Assembly: GCF_039534915.1 (NCBI RefSeq)
Contig: NZ_BAAAWE010000001.1
Span: forward strand, 5,952,001 to 6,016,000
Length of the DNA: 64,000 nucleotides
Reading direction: 5' to 3'
Origin: Streptomyces roseofulvus
GTDB taxonomy: Bacteria; Actinomycetota; Actinomycetes; Streptomycetales; Streptomycetaceae
Numbering within the stretch: the first letter of the stretch is position 1; every line of letters starts with the position of its first letter. A program made the position numbers and the translations under genes. This document shows, in pieces, positions 24,179 through 32,807 of this stretch. Below the pieces are notes generated by a model. That model was not told where the DNA came from. It saw only the letters and a program-made list of their open reading frames with translations, and searched no databases.

Positions 24179-26056
24179 GTGAACGCCACCCCCACCTCCC
24201 AGGTGCCCGAGACCGAGACCCACCCCGACACCGAGGAGCACACGGTCCCGCGCCAGCACATCGGCCCCGCCCCCCTCCGGCCGTCCCGCCCCGGCGCCGA
24301 CCCGGTCACCGGCCCGCGGCCGCCCGCCGCCCCCACGGCCGACCCGCTCGACGACCCCGACCCCCAGCGGGCCGCCGACGCCGCCGCCCTCGAGAACCTC
24401 CTCCGCTGCTGGGTCCGGGAGAAGAACCTCCCCGCCCCCGAGACGTCCACCCTCCGCGTCCCCCTCGACGCCAGCGGCACCGCCCTCCTCGTCCCCGTCC
24501 GCTACTGGTCTCCCACCGGCTGGCACCGCTTCGGCACCCCCACCCTGGAGGGCCTCCCCTCCACGGCCCCGGCCGTGGACGCCGTCACCCTCGCCGCCCT
24601 CCTCAGCCGCGAGACCGGCCGCCCCGAGGCCACCGAACTCGTCGGCCGCGTCGCCGACTCCGCCCGCCGCACCGCCGACTTCCTCGATGCCCGCCGCCGC
24701 GACCCCCGGCCCCGCCCCGACGCCGACCTCTTCCTCGCCGCCGAACAGTCCCTCCTCCTCGGCCACCCGCTCCACCCCACCCCCAAGAGCCGCGAAGGAC
24801 TCTCCGAGGCCGAGGCCCGTCTCTACTCGCCCGAACTCCACGGCTCCTTCCCCCTCCACTGGTTCGCCGTCGACCGCTCCCTCCTCGCCTCCGACTCCGC
24901 CTGGACGGAACAGGGCCGCGCCGTCACCGCCGAACAGCTCACCGCCGGCCTCGCCGAAGGGCTCGCCCACCCGGCCGGCACCGCCCCCCTGCCCCTGCAC
25001 CCCTGGCAGGCCCGCGAACTCCTGCACCGCCCCGACATCCGCGTCCTCCTCGACCGGGGCCTCCTCCACGACCTCGGCCCGCACGGCAGCCACTGGCACC
25101 CCACCTCCTCCGTCCGCACCGTCCACCGCCCCGGCGCCCGCGCCATGCTCAAGCTCTCCCTCGGCCTGCGCATCACCAACTCCCGCCGCGAGAACCTGCG
25201 CAAGGAGCTCCACCGCGGCGTCGAGGTCCACCGCCTCCTGCGGACCGGCCTGGTCGACGAGTGGCAGGCCGCCCACCCCGGCTTCGACATCGTCCGCGAC
25301 CCCGCCTGGCTCGCCGTCGACGCCCCCGACGGCACCCCCGTCCCCGGCCTCGACCTGATGATCCGGCACAACCCCTTCGGCCCCGGCGACGACGCCGTCT
25401 GCCTCGCGGCCCTCACCGCACCCCGCCCCTGGCCCGGAAGCACCGGCATGAGCTCCCGGCTCGCCGACCTCATCGGCCGCCTCGCCGCCCGCACCGGCCG
25501 ACCGGTCGCCGCCGTCTCCGCCGAGTGGTTCCTCCGCTACCTGGACCAGGTCGTCCGCCCCGTCCTCTGGCTCGACGGCCACGCCGGCATCGCCCTGGAA
25601 GCCCACCAGCAGAACACCCTCGTCCTCCTGGACCCCGACGGCTGGCCCGCCGGCGGCCGCTATCGCGACAACCAGGGCTACTACTTCCGCGAGTCCCACC
25701 GGGCCGAGCTGGAGGCCCGCCTCCCCGGCATCGGCGCCCACAGCGACACCTTCGTCTCCGACCAGGTCACGGACGAGCGCTTCGCCTACTACCTCGGCAT
25801 CAACAACGTCCTCGGCCTGGTCGGCGCCTTCGGCGCCCAGCACCTCGCCGACGAGCGGATCCTGCTCGCCGCCTTCCGCTCCTTCCTCACCTCCGCCACC
25901 GGTCTCGGCTCCCCGCTTCCGCACCGCCTCCTCGAAGCGGCCACCCTCCGCAGCAAGGCCAACCTCCTCACCCGTCTCCACGGCCTCGACGAACTCGTCG
26001 GCCCCGTCGACACCCAGTCCGTCTACGTCACCATCACCAACCCCCTCCGCTCCTGA
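24179..26056 (+). CDS. IucA/IucC-family NIS siderophore synthetase (first of two)
   Basis: A 625-residue ATP-dependent synthetase that would join a carboxylate such as citrate to an amine or alcohol. The first 65 residues are Pro-rich and disordered. Family motifs follow: HPTPKSREGLS (His199, Lys203, Arg205; ATP and substrate site), LPLHPWQ, SSVRTVHRPGARAMLKLSLG and the catalytic-site EAHQQNTLV. The HPTPKSR motif and overall layout resemble IucA (type A, citrate-desymmetrising) enzymes; that subtype is my inference. GTG 24179 has AAGGA 8 nt upstream, 38 nt after the aminotransferase stop. An apparent 1,213-residue frame starting at 22415 is a shadow extension, not a fusion. Confidence 0.92.
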   Translation: MNATPTSQVPETETHPDTEEHTVPRQHIGPAPLRPSRPGADPVTGPRPPAAPTADPLDDPDPQRAADAAALENLLRCWVREKNLPAPETSTLRVPLDASGTALLVPVRYWSPTGWHRFGTPTLEGLPSTAPAVDAVTLAALLSRETGRPEATELVGRVADSARRTADFLDARRRDPRPRPDADLFLAAEQSLLLGHPLHPTPKSREGLSEAEARLYSPELHGSFPLHWFAVDRSLLASDSAWTEQGRAVTAEQLTAGLAEGLAHPAGTAPLPLHPWQARELLHRPDIRVLLDRGLLHDLGPHGSHWHPTSSVRTVHRPGARAMLKLSLGLRITNSRRENLRKELHRGVEVHRLLRTGLVDEWQAAHPGFDIVRDPAWLAVDAPDGTPVPGLDLMIRHNPFGPGDDAVCLAALTAPRPWPGSTGMSSRLADLIGRLAARTGRPVAAVSAEWFLRYLDQVVRPVLWLDGHAGIALEAHQQNTLVLLDPDGWPAGGRYRDNQGYYFRESHRAELEARLPGIGAHSDTFVSDQVTDERFAYYLGINNVLGLVGAFGAQHLADERILLAAFRSFLTSATGLGSPLPHRLLEAATLRSKANLLTRLHGLDELVGPVDTQSVYVTITNPLRS

Positions 26057-26154
26057 GCCCCGGGCGGCCCACCCCCGGCCGCCCGCGGCCCGCACCCGCC
26101 CGCGCGTCCCTCCACCACCCACCGAAGGGACGCCCGACCCCGGAAGACCCACCC

Positions 26155-26841
26155 ATGTCCTTACATCCGGACCACAGACACGAAGCCGGCACCACGGCCA
26201 CCGCGTCGGGCACCCACGGCACGGACATCACCACCGACACGGACACCGCCCCGGCCGGCCGACCCGGCGGCGACCTGCTCGACTCGGTCGCCTCCTGGGC
26301 ACCGGCGGACACCCCCTTCGGCGCCTTCCGCCTCGTGCCCGTCCGCCCGGCCCAGGACCTGTCCCTGATCACCCGGTGGATGAACGACCCCGCCGTCGCC
26401 GCCTTCTGGCAGCTCGCGGGACCCGCGTTCCTCACCGCGCGCCACATCTGCGCCCAGCTCGAAGGCGACGGCCGCAGCGTCCCCTGCCTCGGCGTGCTCG
26501 ACTCCACCCCGATGAGCTACTTCGAGCTCTACCGAGCCGATCTCGACCCGCTCGCCCGCGCCTACCCGGCCCGTCCGGACGACACGGGCGTCCATCTCCT
26601 CCTCGGAGGCGCCGCCGACCGAGGCCGAGGCATCGGCACCGCGCTCCTGCGCGCGGTCGCCGATCTCGTCCTCGCCCACCGTCCCCGCTGCACCCGCGTC
26701 GTCGCCGAACCCGACATCCGCAACACCCCCTCCGTCTCGGCCTTCCTCAGCGCAGGCTTCCGCTACGCCGCGGAAATCGACCTGCCCGACAAACGAGCCG
26801 CGCTCATGATCCGCGACCGCTCCATCCGTCACGCTCTGTGA
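26155..26841 (+). CDS. IucB/RhbD-type GNAT acyltransferase with a TTA codon (siderophore operon)
   Basis: A 228-residue acyltransferase. The N-terminal 60 residues are His/Thr-rich and poorly conserved in appearance. The GNAT domain starts at GAFRLVPVRPAQDLSLITRWMNDPAVAAFW, the siderophore-acetyltransferase signature. It continues with FELYRADLDPLA and acyl-CoA loop GGAADRGRGIGTALLRA. Codon 3 is TTA, the rare leucine codon read by the bldA tRNA in Streptomyces. No later ATG/GTG precedes the domain, so the TTA is probably in the real gene. Relatives acylate N-hydroxylated amines, but no hydroxylase is encoded nearby, so the acceptor may be a free amine. Confidence 0.87.
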   Translation: MSLHPDHRHEAGTTATASGTHGTDITTDTDTAPAGRPGGDLLDSVASWAPADTPFGAFRLVPVRPAQDLSLITRWMNDPAVAAFWQLAGPAFLTARHICAQLEGDGRSVPCLGVLDSTPMSYFELYRADLDPLARAYPARPDDTGVHLLLGGAADRGRGIGTALLRAVADLVLAHRPRCTRVVAEPDIRNTPSVSAFLSAGFRYAAEIDLPDKRAALMIRDRSIRHAL

Positions 26842-26902
26842 CCACTCTCTGTCCTTGATACACCGCTCGACCCACAGCGGTTCCCGATTTCGAGGAGTCT
26901 TT

Positions 26903-28744
26903 GTGACGACGTCCCCAGCACCCCACGACTCCGCACGACCCGCGGCGACCTCCGGACCCGCGGCACCCCCCGCACCCGCCCCCGAACTGCTCGCGCCCCC
27001 CGAGCTCAACCCCGCCGCCTGGGCCCGTGCCGCCGCCGGCACCTTCGCCAAGGCCCTCGGCGAGTTCGCCTACGAGGAGATCCTCGAACCCGTCCCCGCC
27101 GACGGCGACGCCCCGGACCGGTACGTCCTCACCCTCGACGACGGCGCCGAGCTCGCCTTCACCGCCCGCCGCGGCGCCTACGGCGGCTGGCGCGTCGCAC
27201 CCGACACGATCACCCTGGACGACCGGCCGCTGACCGACCCCTTCGCCTTCCTCGTCCGCGCCCGCCGCCTCCTCGGACTCGACGGCGCCACCCTCGGGCA
27301 CCTCATCCGCGAACTCTCCGCCACCCTCGCCGCCGAGGCCCGCCTCGTCCACACCGCCCTGACCGCGGACCGCCTCGCCGACCTCCCGTACGCCGAACTC
27401 GAAGGCCACCAGACCGGGCACCCCTGGCTCGTCCTCAACAAGGGCCGCATCGGCTTCTCCGCCGGCGACGCCGCCCGCTGGGCACCCGAGGCACGCCGCG
27501 CCACCCGCCTCCCGTGGATCGCGGTCAGCAACCGCCTCGCCGCCTACCGCGGCGTGACCGGACTCGACACCCCCGACCGCCTCTACGCCCGCGAACTCGA
27601 CCCGCCCGTCCGGGACGCCTTCCGCGCCGAACTCACCGCCCGCGGCCTCGATCCCGACGCCTATCTGCTGCTCCCCGTCCACCCCTGGCAGTGGGACGAG
27701 ATCCTCCTCCCGCTCTTCGCCCCCGCCATCGCCTCCGGAGCGATCGTCCCGCTCCCCGCCGACGACGACCTCCGCCTGCCGCAGCAGTCGATCCGTACCT
27801 TCCTCAACACCAGCCGCCCCGACCGGCACACCGTCAAGCTGCCGCTCTCCGTGCTCAACACCCTCGTCTGGCGCGGACTCCCCACCGAGCGCACCCTCGC
27901 CGCACCCGCCGTCACCGCCTGGGTGCACGGCCTGCGCGACGCCGACCCCTTCCTCCACCGGGAGTGCGGCGTGATCCTCCTCGGCGAGGTCGCCTCCGTC
28001 ACCGTCGAGCACCCCCTCTACGACCGGCTGCCCGAAGTCCCGTACCAGTACAAGGAACTGCTCGGCGCGATCTGGCGCGAACCCCTGCGCCTGCCGCCCG
28101 GCGAGCGCGCCCGCACCCTCGCCTCGCTGCTGCACACCGACCCCGACGGCCGCGCCTTCGTCGCCGCGCTCGTCGAGCGCTCCGGACTGGCACCCGCCGC
28201 CTGGCTGCGGCGGCTCTTCGCCGCCCTGCTGCCGCCGCTGCTCCACTTCCTCTACCGCTACGGCACGGTCTTCTCCCCGCACGGGGAGAACGCGATCGTC
28301 GTCTACGACGAACAGGACGTCCCCGTCCGACTGGCGATCAAGGACTTCGTCGACGACGTCAACATCAGCGCCCACCCGCTCCCCGAACACGACGCGATGC
28401 CCGACGACGTCCGTGCCGTCCTCCTCACCGAGGAGCCCGGCTTCCTCACCCAGTTCATCCATTCGGGGCTCTTCGTCGGCGTCTTCCGCTACCTCGCCCC
28501 GCTGTGCGAGGAACAACTCGACGTCTCCGAAGCCGACTTCTGGGCGCTCGTCCGCGCCGAGATCCTCCGCCACCAGGAACGCTTCCCCGAGCTGAAGGAC
28601 CGGTTCGAGCTCTTCGACCTGCTCACCCCCCGGATCGAACGGCTCTGCCTCAACCGCAACCGCCTGCACATGGACGGCTACCGGGACCGCTCCGACCGCC
28701 CCCACGCCGCCGTCCACGGCACCGTCCCCAACCCCCTGGCGTGA
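26903..28744 (+). CDS. IucA/IucC-family NIS siderophore synthetase (second, DesD/AlcC-like)
   Basis: A 613-residue NIS synthetase. Family motifs are LEGHQTGHPWLVLNKGRIGFS, LLPVHPWQWDEI, SIRTFLNTSRPDRHTVKLPLS and SPHGENAIVVYDEQDVP with the conserved H..N. The GHP..NKGRIGF and RLPWIAV segments resemble desferrioxamine synthetase DesD and AlcC (type C, acting on monoamide or succinylated intermediates). I infer that it performs the second condensation after the 24179 enzyme. GTG 26903 follows GAGGAG by 5 nt. The gene ends 50 nt before the helicase gene, which has its own -10 element. Confidence 0.92.
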   Translation: MTTSPAPHDSARPAATSGPAAPPAPAPELLAPPELNPAAWARAAAGTFAKALGEFAYEEILEPVPADGDAPDRYVLTLDDGAELAFTARRGAYGGWRVAPDTITLDDRPLTDPFAFLVRARRLLGLDGATLGHLIRELSATLAAEARLVHTALTADRLADLPYAELEGHQTGHPWLVLNKGRIGFSAGDAARWAPEARRATRLPWIAVSNRLAAYRGVTGLDTPDRLYARELDPPVRDAFRAELTARGLDPDAYLLLPVHPWQWDEILLPLFAPAIASGAIVPLPADDDLRLPQQSIRTFLNTSRPDRHTVKLPLSVLNTLVWRGLPTERTLAAPAVTAWVHGLRDADPFLHRECGVILLGEVASVTVEHPLYDRLPEVPYQYKELLGAIWREPLRLPPGERARTLASLLHTDPDGRAFVAALVERSGLAPAAWLRRLFAALLPPLLHFLYRYGTVFSPHGENAIVVYDEQDVPVRLAIKDFVDDVNISAHPLPEHDAMPDDVRAVLLTEEPGFLTQFIHSGLFVGVFRYLAPLCEEQLDVSEADFWALVRAEILRHQERFPELKDRFELFDLLTPRIERLCLNRNRLHMDGYRDRSDRPHAAVHGTVPNPLA

Positions 28745-28779
28745 TCGCCGTGCGTGCCCCCGCTGTCGGTGCCGCCCCG

Positions 28780-28785
28780 TAGGCT
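28780..28785 (+). promoter_or_regulatory. -10 element (TAGGCT) upstream of the DinG-type helicase
   Basis: TAGGCT ends 9 nt before the ATG at 28795. It separates helicase expression from the siderophore operon and would give an almost leaderless message. Confidence 0.55.
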
Positions 28786-28794
28786 GGGAACGCT

Positions 28795-30768
28795 ATGACG
28801 AAGCCATCCCTCCCCGACCTCCTCCACGCCGCCGTCGCCGCCGTCGGCGGCACCGAGAGGCCCGGCCAGGTCACCATGGCCGAGGCCGTGGCCGAGGCCA
28901 TCGACGACAATTCCCACCTGCTCGTCCAGGCGGGCACCGGCACCGGAAAGTCGCTCGGCTACCTCGTGCCGGCGCTCGCGCACGGGGAGAGGGTGGTGGT
29001 GGCCACGGCCACGCTGGCGCTCCAGCGCCAGCTCGTCGAGCGCGACCTGCCGCGGACGGTCGACGCGCTCCACCCGCAGCTGCGCCGCCGCCCCCAGTTC
29101 GCCATGCTCAAGGGCCGGTCGAACTATCTGTGCCTGCACCGTCTCCACGAGGGGGTCCCGCAGGACGAGGAGGACGGCCTGTTCGACCCCTTCGAGGCGG
29201 CCGCGCCGACCAGCAAGCTCGGCCAGGACCTCCTCCGGCTGCGCGACTGGGCGGACGAGACGGAGACCGGCGATCGGGACGACCTGACGCCCGGCGTCTC
29301 CGACCGGGCCTGGGCCCAGGTCTCGGTCTCGTCCCGGGAGTGCCTCGGCGCGAGCAAGTGCGCCTACGGGGCGGAGTGCTTCGCCGAGGCGGCCCGCGAG
29401 CGCGCCAAGCTCGCCGACGTCGTCGTCACCAACCACGCCCTCCTCGCCATCGACGCGATCGAAGGCGCCCCGGTGCTGCCCCAGCACGAGGTGCTGATCG
29501 TCGACGAGGCCCACGAGCTGGTCTCCCGGGTCACCGGTGTCGCCACCGGTGAGCTCACCCCGGGGCAGGTGAACCGGGCGGTCCGCCGGGCCGCCAAGCT
29601 CGTGGACGAGAAGGTCGCGGACCAGCTCCAGACCGCCGCGGAGGGTTTCGAGCGGGTCATGGAGCTGGCGCTGCCGGGCCGCCTGGAGAAGCTCCCGGAG
29701 GACCTGGCGTACGCGCTGGCGGCGCTGCGGGACGCGGCCCGAGCCGTGATCACCGCGCTCGGGAACACCCGGGACCGGGCCGTGCAGGACGAGGACGCGG
29801 TGCGCAAGCAGGCGATGGCCTCGGTCGAGACCGTGCACGGAGTGGCGGAGCGGATCACCCAGGGCTCCGAGTACGACGTCGTCTGGTACGAGCGCCATGA
29901 CCGCTTCGGCGCCTCGGTGCGGGTCGCGCCGCTCTCGGTCTCCGGGCTGCTCCGGGAGAAGCTCTTCACCGAGCGCTCCGTCGTCCTCGCCTCGGCCACG
30001 CTGAAGCTCGGCGGTGACTTCAACGGGGTGGGTGCCTCCCTGGGCCTCGCGCCCGAGGGCACCACGGGGGACGACCTGCCCGTCTGGAAGGGCATCGACG
30101 TCGGCTCGCCGTTCGACTATCCCAAGCAGGGGATCATGTACGTCGCCAAGCACCTGGCCAAGCCGGCCAGGGACGGCGACCGGGGCGACATGCTGGACGA
30201 GCTGACGGAGCTGATCCAGGCGGCCGGCGGGCGGACCCTCGGGCTGTTCTCCTCGATGCGGGCGGCCCAGCTGGCGGCGGAGGAGCTGCGGACCCGTATC
30301 CCCGAGTTCCCGATCCTGCTCCAGGGCGAGGACACCCTAGGGGAGCTGATCAAGAACTTCTCCGCCGACCCGAAGACCTGCCTGTTCGGCACCCTGTCGC
30401 TGTGGCAGGGCGTGGACGTGCCGGGGGCCAGCTGTCAGCTGGTCGTCATGGACAAGATTCCGTTCCCGCGCCCCGACGACCCGCTGATGAGCGCCCGGCA
30501 GAAGGCGGTCGAGGAGGCCGGGGGCAACGGCTTCATGGCGGTGGCGGCGACGCACGCGGCGCTGCTGATGGCCCAGGGCGCGGGCCGTCTGGTCCGGGCG
30601 ACGGGCGACCGGGGCGTGGTGGCCGTACTGGACCAGCGGCTCGCCACCGCGCGGTACGGCAGCTATCTGAAGGCGTCCATGCCCGACTTCTGGTACACGA
30701 CCGACCGCAACCAGGTGCGGAAGTCGCTGGCCGCGATCGACGCCGCCGCGAAGGCGGACGGCGCCTGA
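28795..30768 (+). CDS. DinG/XPD-type ATP-dependent DNA helicase
   Basis: A 657-residue superfamily 2 helicase. Motif I is VQAGTGTGKSLGYLVPALA and motif II is LIVDEAHEL. Between them lie four cysteines arranged as in iron-sulfur XPD/DinG helicases (NYLCLHRL, RECLGASKCAYGAECF). The C-terminal half has TLGLFSSMRAAQ, LFGTLSLWQGVDVPG and AQGAGRLVRATGDRG, typical of DinG/YoaA. It unwinds 5'-3' and clears R-loops or damage intermediates in relatives. It is convergent with lexA across a strong hairpin. No SOS box is visible at its own start. Confidence 0.93.
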   Translation: MTKPSLPDLLHAAVAAVGGTERPGQVTMAEAVAEAIDDNSHLLVQAGTGTGKSLGYLVPALAHGERVVVATATLALQRQLVERDLPRTVDALHPQLRRRPQFAMLKGRSNYLCLHRLHEGVPQDEEDGLFDPFEAAAPTSKLGQDLLRLRDWADETETGDRDDLTPGVSDRAWAQVSVSSRECLGASKCAYGAECFAEAARERAKLADVVVTNHALLAIDAIEGAPVLPQHEVLIVDEAHELVSRVTGVATGELTPGQVNRAVRRAAKLVDEKVADQLQTAAEGFERVMELALPGRLEKLPEDLAYALAALRDAARAVITALGNTRDRAVQDEDAVRKQAMASVETVHGVAERITQGSEYDVVWYERHDRFGASVRVAPLSVSGLLREKLFTERSVVLASATLKLGGDFNGVGASLGLAPEGTTGDDLPVWKGIDVGSPFDYPKQGIMYVAKHLAKPARDGDRGDMLDELTELIQAAGGRTLGLFSSMRAAQLAAEELRTRIPEFPILLQGEDTLGELIKNFSADPKTCLFGTLSLWQGVDVPGASCQLVVMDKIPFPRPDDPLMSARQKAVEEAGGNGFMAVAATHAALLMAQGAGRLVRATGDRGVVAVLDQRLATARYGSYLKASMPDFWYTTDRNQVRKSLAAIDAAAKADGA

Positions 30769-30788
30769 GGTCCAGGAGCGAGCGCACG

Positions 30789-30824
30789 CACCTCCGGCCC
30801 CGGCGGATGCCGGGGCCGGAGGTG
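30789..30824. terminator. Bidirectional hairpin terminator between helicase and lexA
   Basis: A perfect 16-bp stem (30789-30804 with 30809-30824) with a GGAT loop lies 20 nt after the helicase stop, between two convergent genes. Confidence 0.88.
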
Positions 30825-30903
30825 AGCCAGGAGTGTGAGACGTACAGCGGGCCCCGGGACCGGCGCAGTGGTTCCCGGGGCCCGGTCGGAGCCGGCGAGG
30901 TGG

Positions 30904-31692
30904 TCAGACCCGCCGCAGAACGGCGACGACCTTGCCGAGGATCGTCGCCTCGTCACCGGGGATGGGCTGGTACGCGGCGTTGTGCGGCAGGAGCCAGACG
31001 TGCCCGTCCTCGCGCTTGAAGCGCTTGACCGTGGCCTCGCCGTCGAGCATGGCGGCGACGATGTCGCCGTTCTCCGCGACGGGCTGGCGGCGGACCGTGA
31101 CCCAGTCGCCGTCACAGATGGCGGCCTCGATCATGGAGTCGCCGACGACCTTGAGGACGAAGAGCTCGCCGTCGCCGACGAGCTGCCGGGGGAGGGGGAA
31201 GACGTCCTCGACGGACTCCTCGGCCAGGATGGGGCCACCGGCCGCGATCCGGCCGACGAGGGGCACGTACGACGCGGCCGGCTTGCCGGTGGTGTCGGTC
31301 GGCTGGGTGCTCGGCTGGTCCGAACCGCGGACCTCGTACGCCCGGGGGCGGTGCGGGTCGCGGCGGAGGAATCCCTTGCGCTCCAGGGCCATCAGCTGGT
31401 GGGCCACGGACGACGTGCTGGACAGGCCCACCGCCTGGCCGATCTCGCGCATCGACGGCGGGTAGCCGCGCCGCTGGACCGAGTCGCGGATGACCTCGAT
31501 GACCCGGCGCTGGCGGTCGGTGAGACCGGAGCTGTCGGCCCTGATGCCTGGCGGCCTGCCGGGGAGGGCTCGGGCGGGTCGCCCGGGCTCCTCGCCGTTC
31601 ATGGCTGTGTCGTTCATCGCGTGCACCGGCTCGAGTCGGCCCTGGGAGCGGTCCTGGGCGGTGATGGTGGCGCTGTCTGCGGTGGTGGTCAC
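30904..31692 (-). CDS. lexA: SOS repressor LexA
   Basis: A 262-residue LexA. The N-terminal 50 residues are an actinobacterial extension. The winged helix-turn-helix is SMREIGQAVGLSSTSSVAHQ. The self-cleavage site is Ala151-Gly152 in GRIAAGGPI, and the peptidase dyad is Ser186 (VVGDSMIEA) and Lys223 (GEATVKRF). All autoproteolysis residues are present. The GTG at 31692 has GAGAGGGG about 8 nt upstream. A near-perfect SOS box lies 67-80 bp upstream, so the gene should be autoregulated and induced on RecA-stimulated cleavage. ATGs further inside (MNDTAMNG) are alternative starts. Confidence 0.97.
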   Translation of the reverse strand: MTTTADSATITAQDRSQGRLEPVHAMNDTAMNGEEPGRPARALPGRPPGIRADSSGLTDRQRRVIEVIRDSVQRRGYPPSMREIGQAVGLSSTSSVAHQLMALERKGFLRRDPHRPRAYEVRGSDQPSTQPTDTTGKPAASYVPLVGRIAAGGPILAEESVEDVFPLPRQLVGDGELFVLKVVGDSMIEAAICDGDWVTVRRQPVAENGDIVAAMLDGEATVKRFKREDGHVWLLPHNAAYQPIPGDEATILGKVVAVLRRV

Positions 31693-31758
31693 GTCGTCGG
31701 CCCCTCTCGAATGGTCTCCCTGGCTGGCACAACGGTAGTAGCTTTCGAAAGGTTGCGC

Positions 31759-31772
31759 CAAACACACGTTCG
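31759..31772 (-). promoter_or_regulatory. LexA operator (SOS box) upstream of lexA
   Basis: The minus strand reads CGAACGTGTGTTTG, matching the Gram-positive SOS box CGAACRNRYGTTYC at all but the last base. It begins 67 bp upstream of the lexA start codon and overlaps a TTGGCG segment that could be the -35. Confidence 0.85.
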
Positions 31773-31970
31773 AGTGAAAATCCGCAGATTGCCTTACGGG
31801 TGTGCGGGTGGGGGTGTATGGGAGTGGGTCCCCGGGGACCGGTCCCGCCCTTACGGTAGCCTTCGCCGCTGGGTTCCCGGGCCCCGGCGCGCCCTCCCAG
31901 TCTCCCATCCGTGGAGCACGGGCGCGGCTCCGGGGGGCCCGCGACACGCGGGGGCGTCGCAACGGCCCCA

Positions 31971-32017
31971 ACCCAAGATCTAGTGGTTGGATGTCATCGG
32001 CCACCCAGGGATAGTGG
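31971..32017 (+). promoter_or_regulatory. Tandem NrdR boxes of the nrdRJ promoter
   Basis: Two 16-bp sites, 31971-31986 (ACCCAAGATCTAGTGG) and 32002-32017 (CACCCAGGGATAGTGG), share the TAGTGG right half. They are 15 bp apart, a 31-bp period or three helical turns, as known for NrdR operators. The first is the better palindrome around AGATCT. A TATGCT hexamer at 32049-32054 may be the -10. NrdR with bound ATP/dATP would repress its own operon here. Confidence 0.82.
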
Positions 32018-32126
32018 TCCCCGGTCTGCCGGGGTGCCGTCCATCGCCTATGCTGGTGGTCGCTTCGAGGGCCCTGACGGGCCGCGCGAGGCTGTCAGTC
32101 GTGCCATGAGGAGAGGGTCGTAACCG

Positions 32127-32633
32127 ATGCACTGCCCCTTCTGCAGGCACCCCGACAGCCGGGTCGTGGACAGCCGCACCACCGATGACGGGACGTCGAT
32201 CCGACGCCGTCGCCAGTGCACCGACTGCGCCCGCCGTTTCACGACGGTGGAGACCTGTTCGCTCATGGTGGTCAAGCGCTCCGGCGTCACCGAGCCCTTC
32301 AGCCGTACCAAGGTCATCTCTGGCGTCCGCAAGGCGTGCCAGGGGCGACCGGTCACCGAGGACGCCCTCGCCAAGCTCGGCCAGCGGGTCGAGGAGGCGG
32401 TGCGCGCCACCGGAAGCGCCGAGCTGACCACGCACGACGTGGGCCTGGCCATCCTCGGGCCGCTGCAGGAGCTCGACCTCGTCGCGTACCTGCGCTTCGC
32501 CTCCGTCTACAAGGCGTTCGAGGGGCTCGAAGACTTCGAGGCCGCCATCGCGGAACTCCGCGTGCGGCCTCCCGCTGAGAACGGCGGGACCGGCGCCCCG
32601 GAGGTGCCCGTTCCCGCCGGTGCCGCCGACTGA
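32127..32633 (+). CDS. nrdR: Transcriptional repressor NrdR
   Basis: A 168-residue repressor of ribonucleotide reductase genes. The zinc ribbon uses Cys3, Cys6, Cys31 and Cys34 (MHCPFC ... RRQCTDCARRF). The ATP-cone follows with VVKRSGVTEPFSRTKVISGV and the nucleotide-sensing region through YLRFASVYKAF. It binds zinc and ATP/dATP and represses nrd operons when dATP is ample. It is the first gene of the nrdR-nrdJ operon. ATG 32127 has AGGAGAGGG upstream. Two NrdR boxes precede it. Confidence 0.98.
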   Translation: MHCPFCRHPDSRVVDSRTTDDGTSIRRRRQCTDCARRFTTVETCSLMVVKRSGVTEPFSRTKVISGVRKACQGRPVTEDALAKLGQRVEEAVRATGSAELTTHDVGLAILGPLQELDLVAYLRFASVYKAFEGLEDFEAAIAELRVRPPAENGGTGAPEVPVPAGAAD

Positions 32634-32807
32634 CGGCGATCCGGGCCCTCGTGGGCCCGGCCACCGGCCGTGGCACGGCCGTGAAGACCTGCCCCGGGCG
32701 ACCTGTGCGGTGCCCGTGGGTCAAGCAGTACAGAACGTAGTACAGACGACGGTGCTCTGGGATTATCTGGGCGCCAAAGGGTGTTTTGCCCGTATATGGG
32801 AGGCGGC

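Noticed and set aside
22415..26056. A 1,213-residue plus-strand frame that seems to fuse an Arg/Pro-rich protein to the IucA/IucC synthetase
   Set aside because: The first ~590 residues are the out-of-frame shadow of the aminotransferase. A ribosome site and GTG at 24179 give a normal synthetase.
32634..32807. Possible adenosylcobalamin riboswitch before the B12-dependent reductase
   Set aside because: The 174-bp gap after nrdR lacks the conserved B12-box sequence and is too short to hold a full element with confidence.
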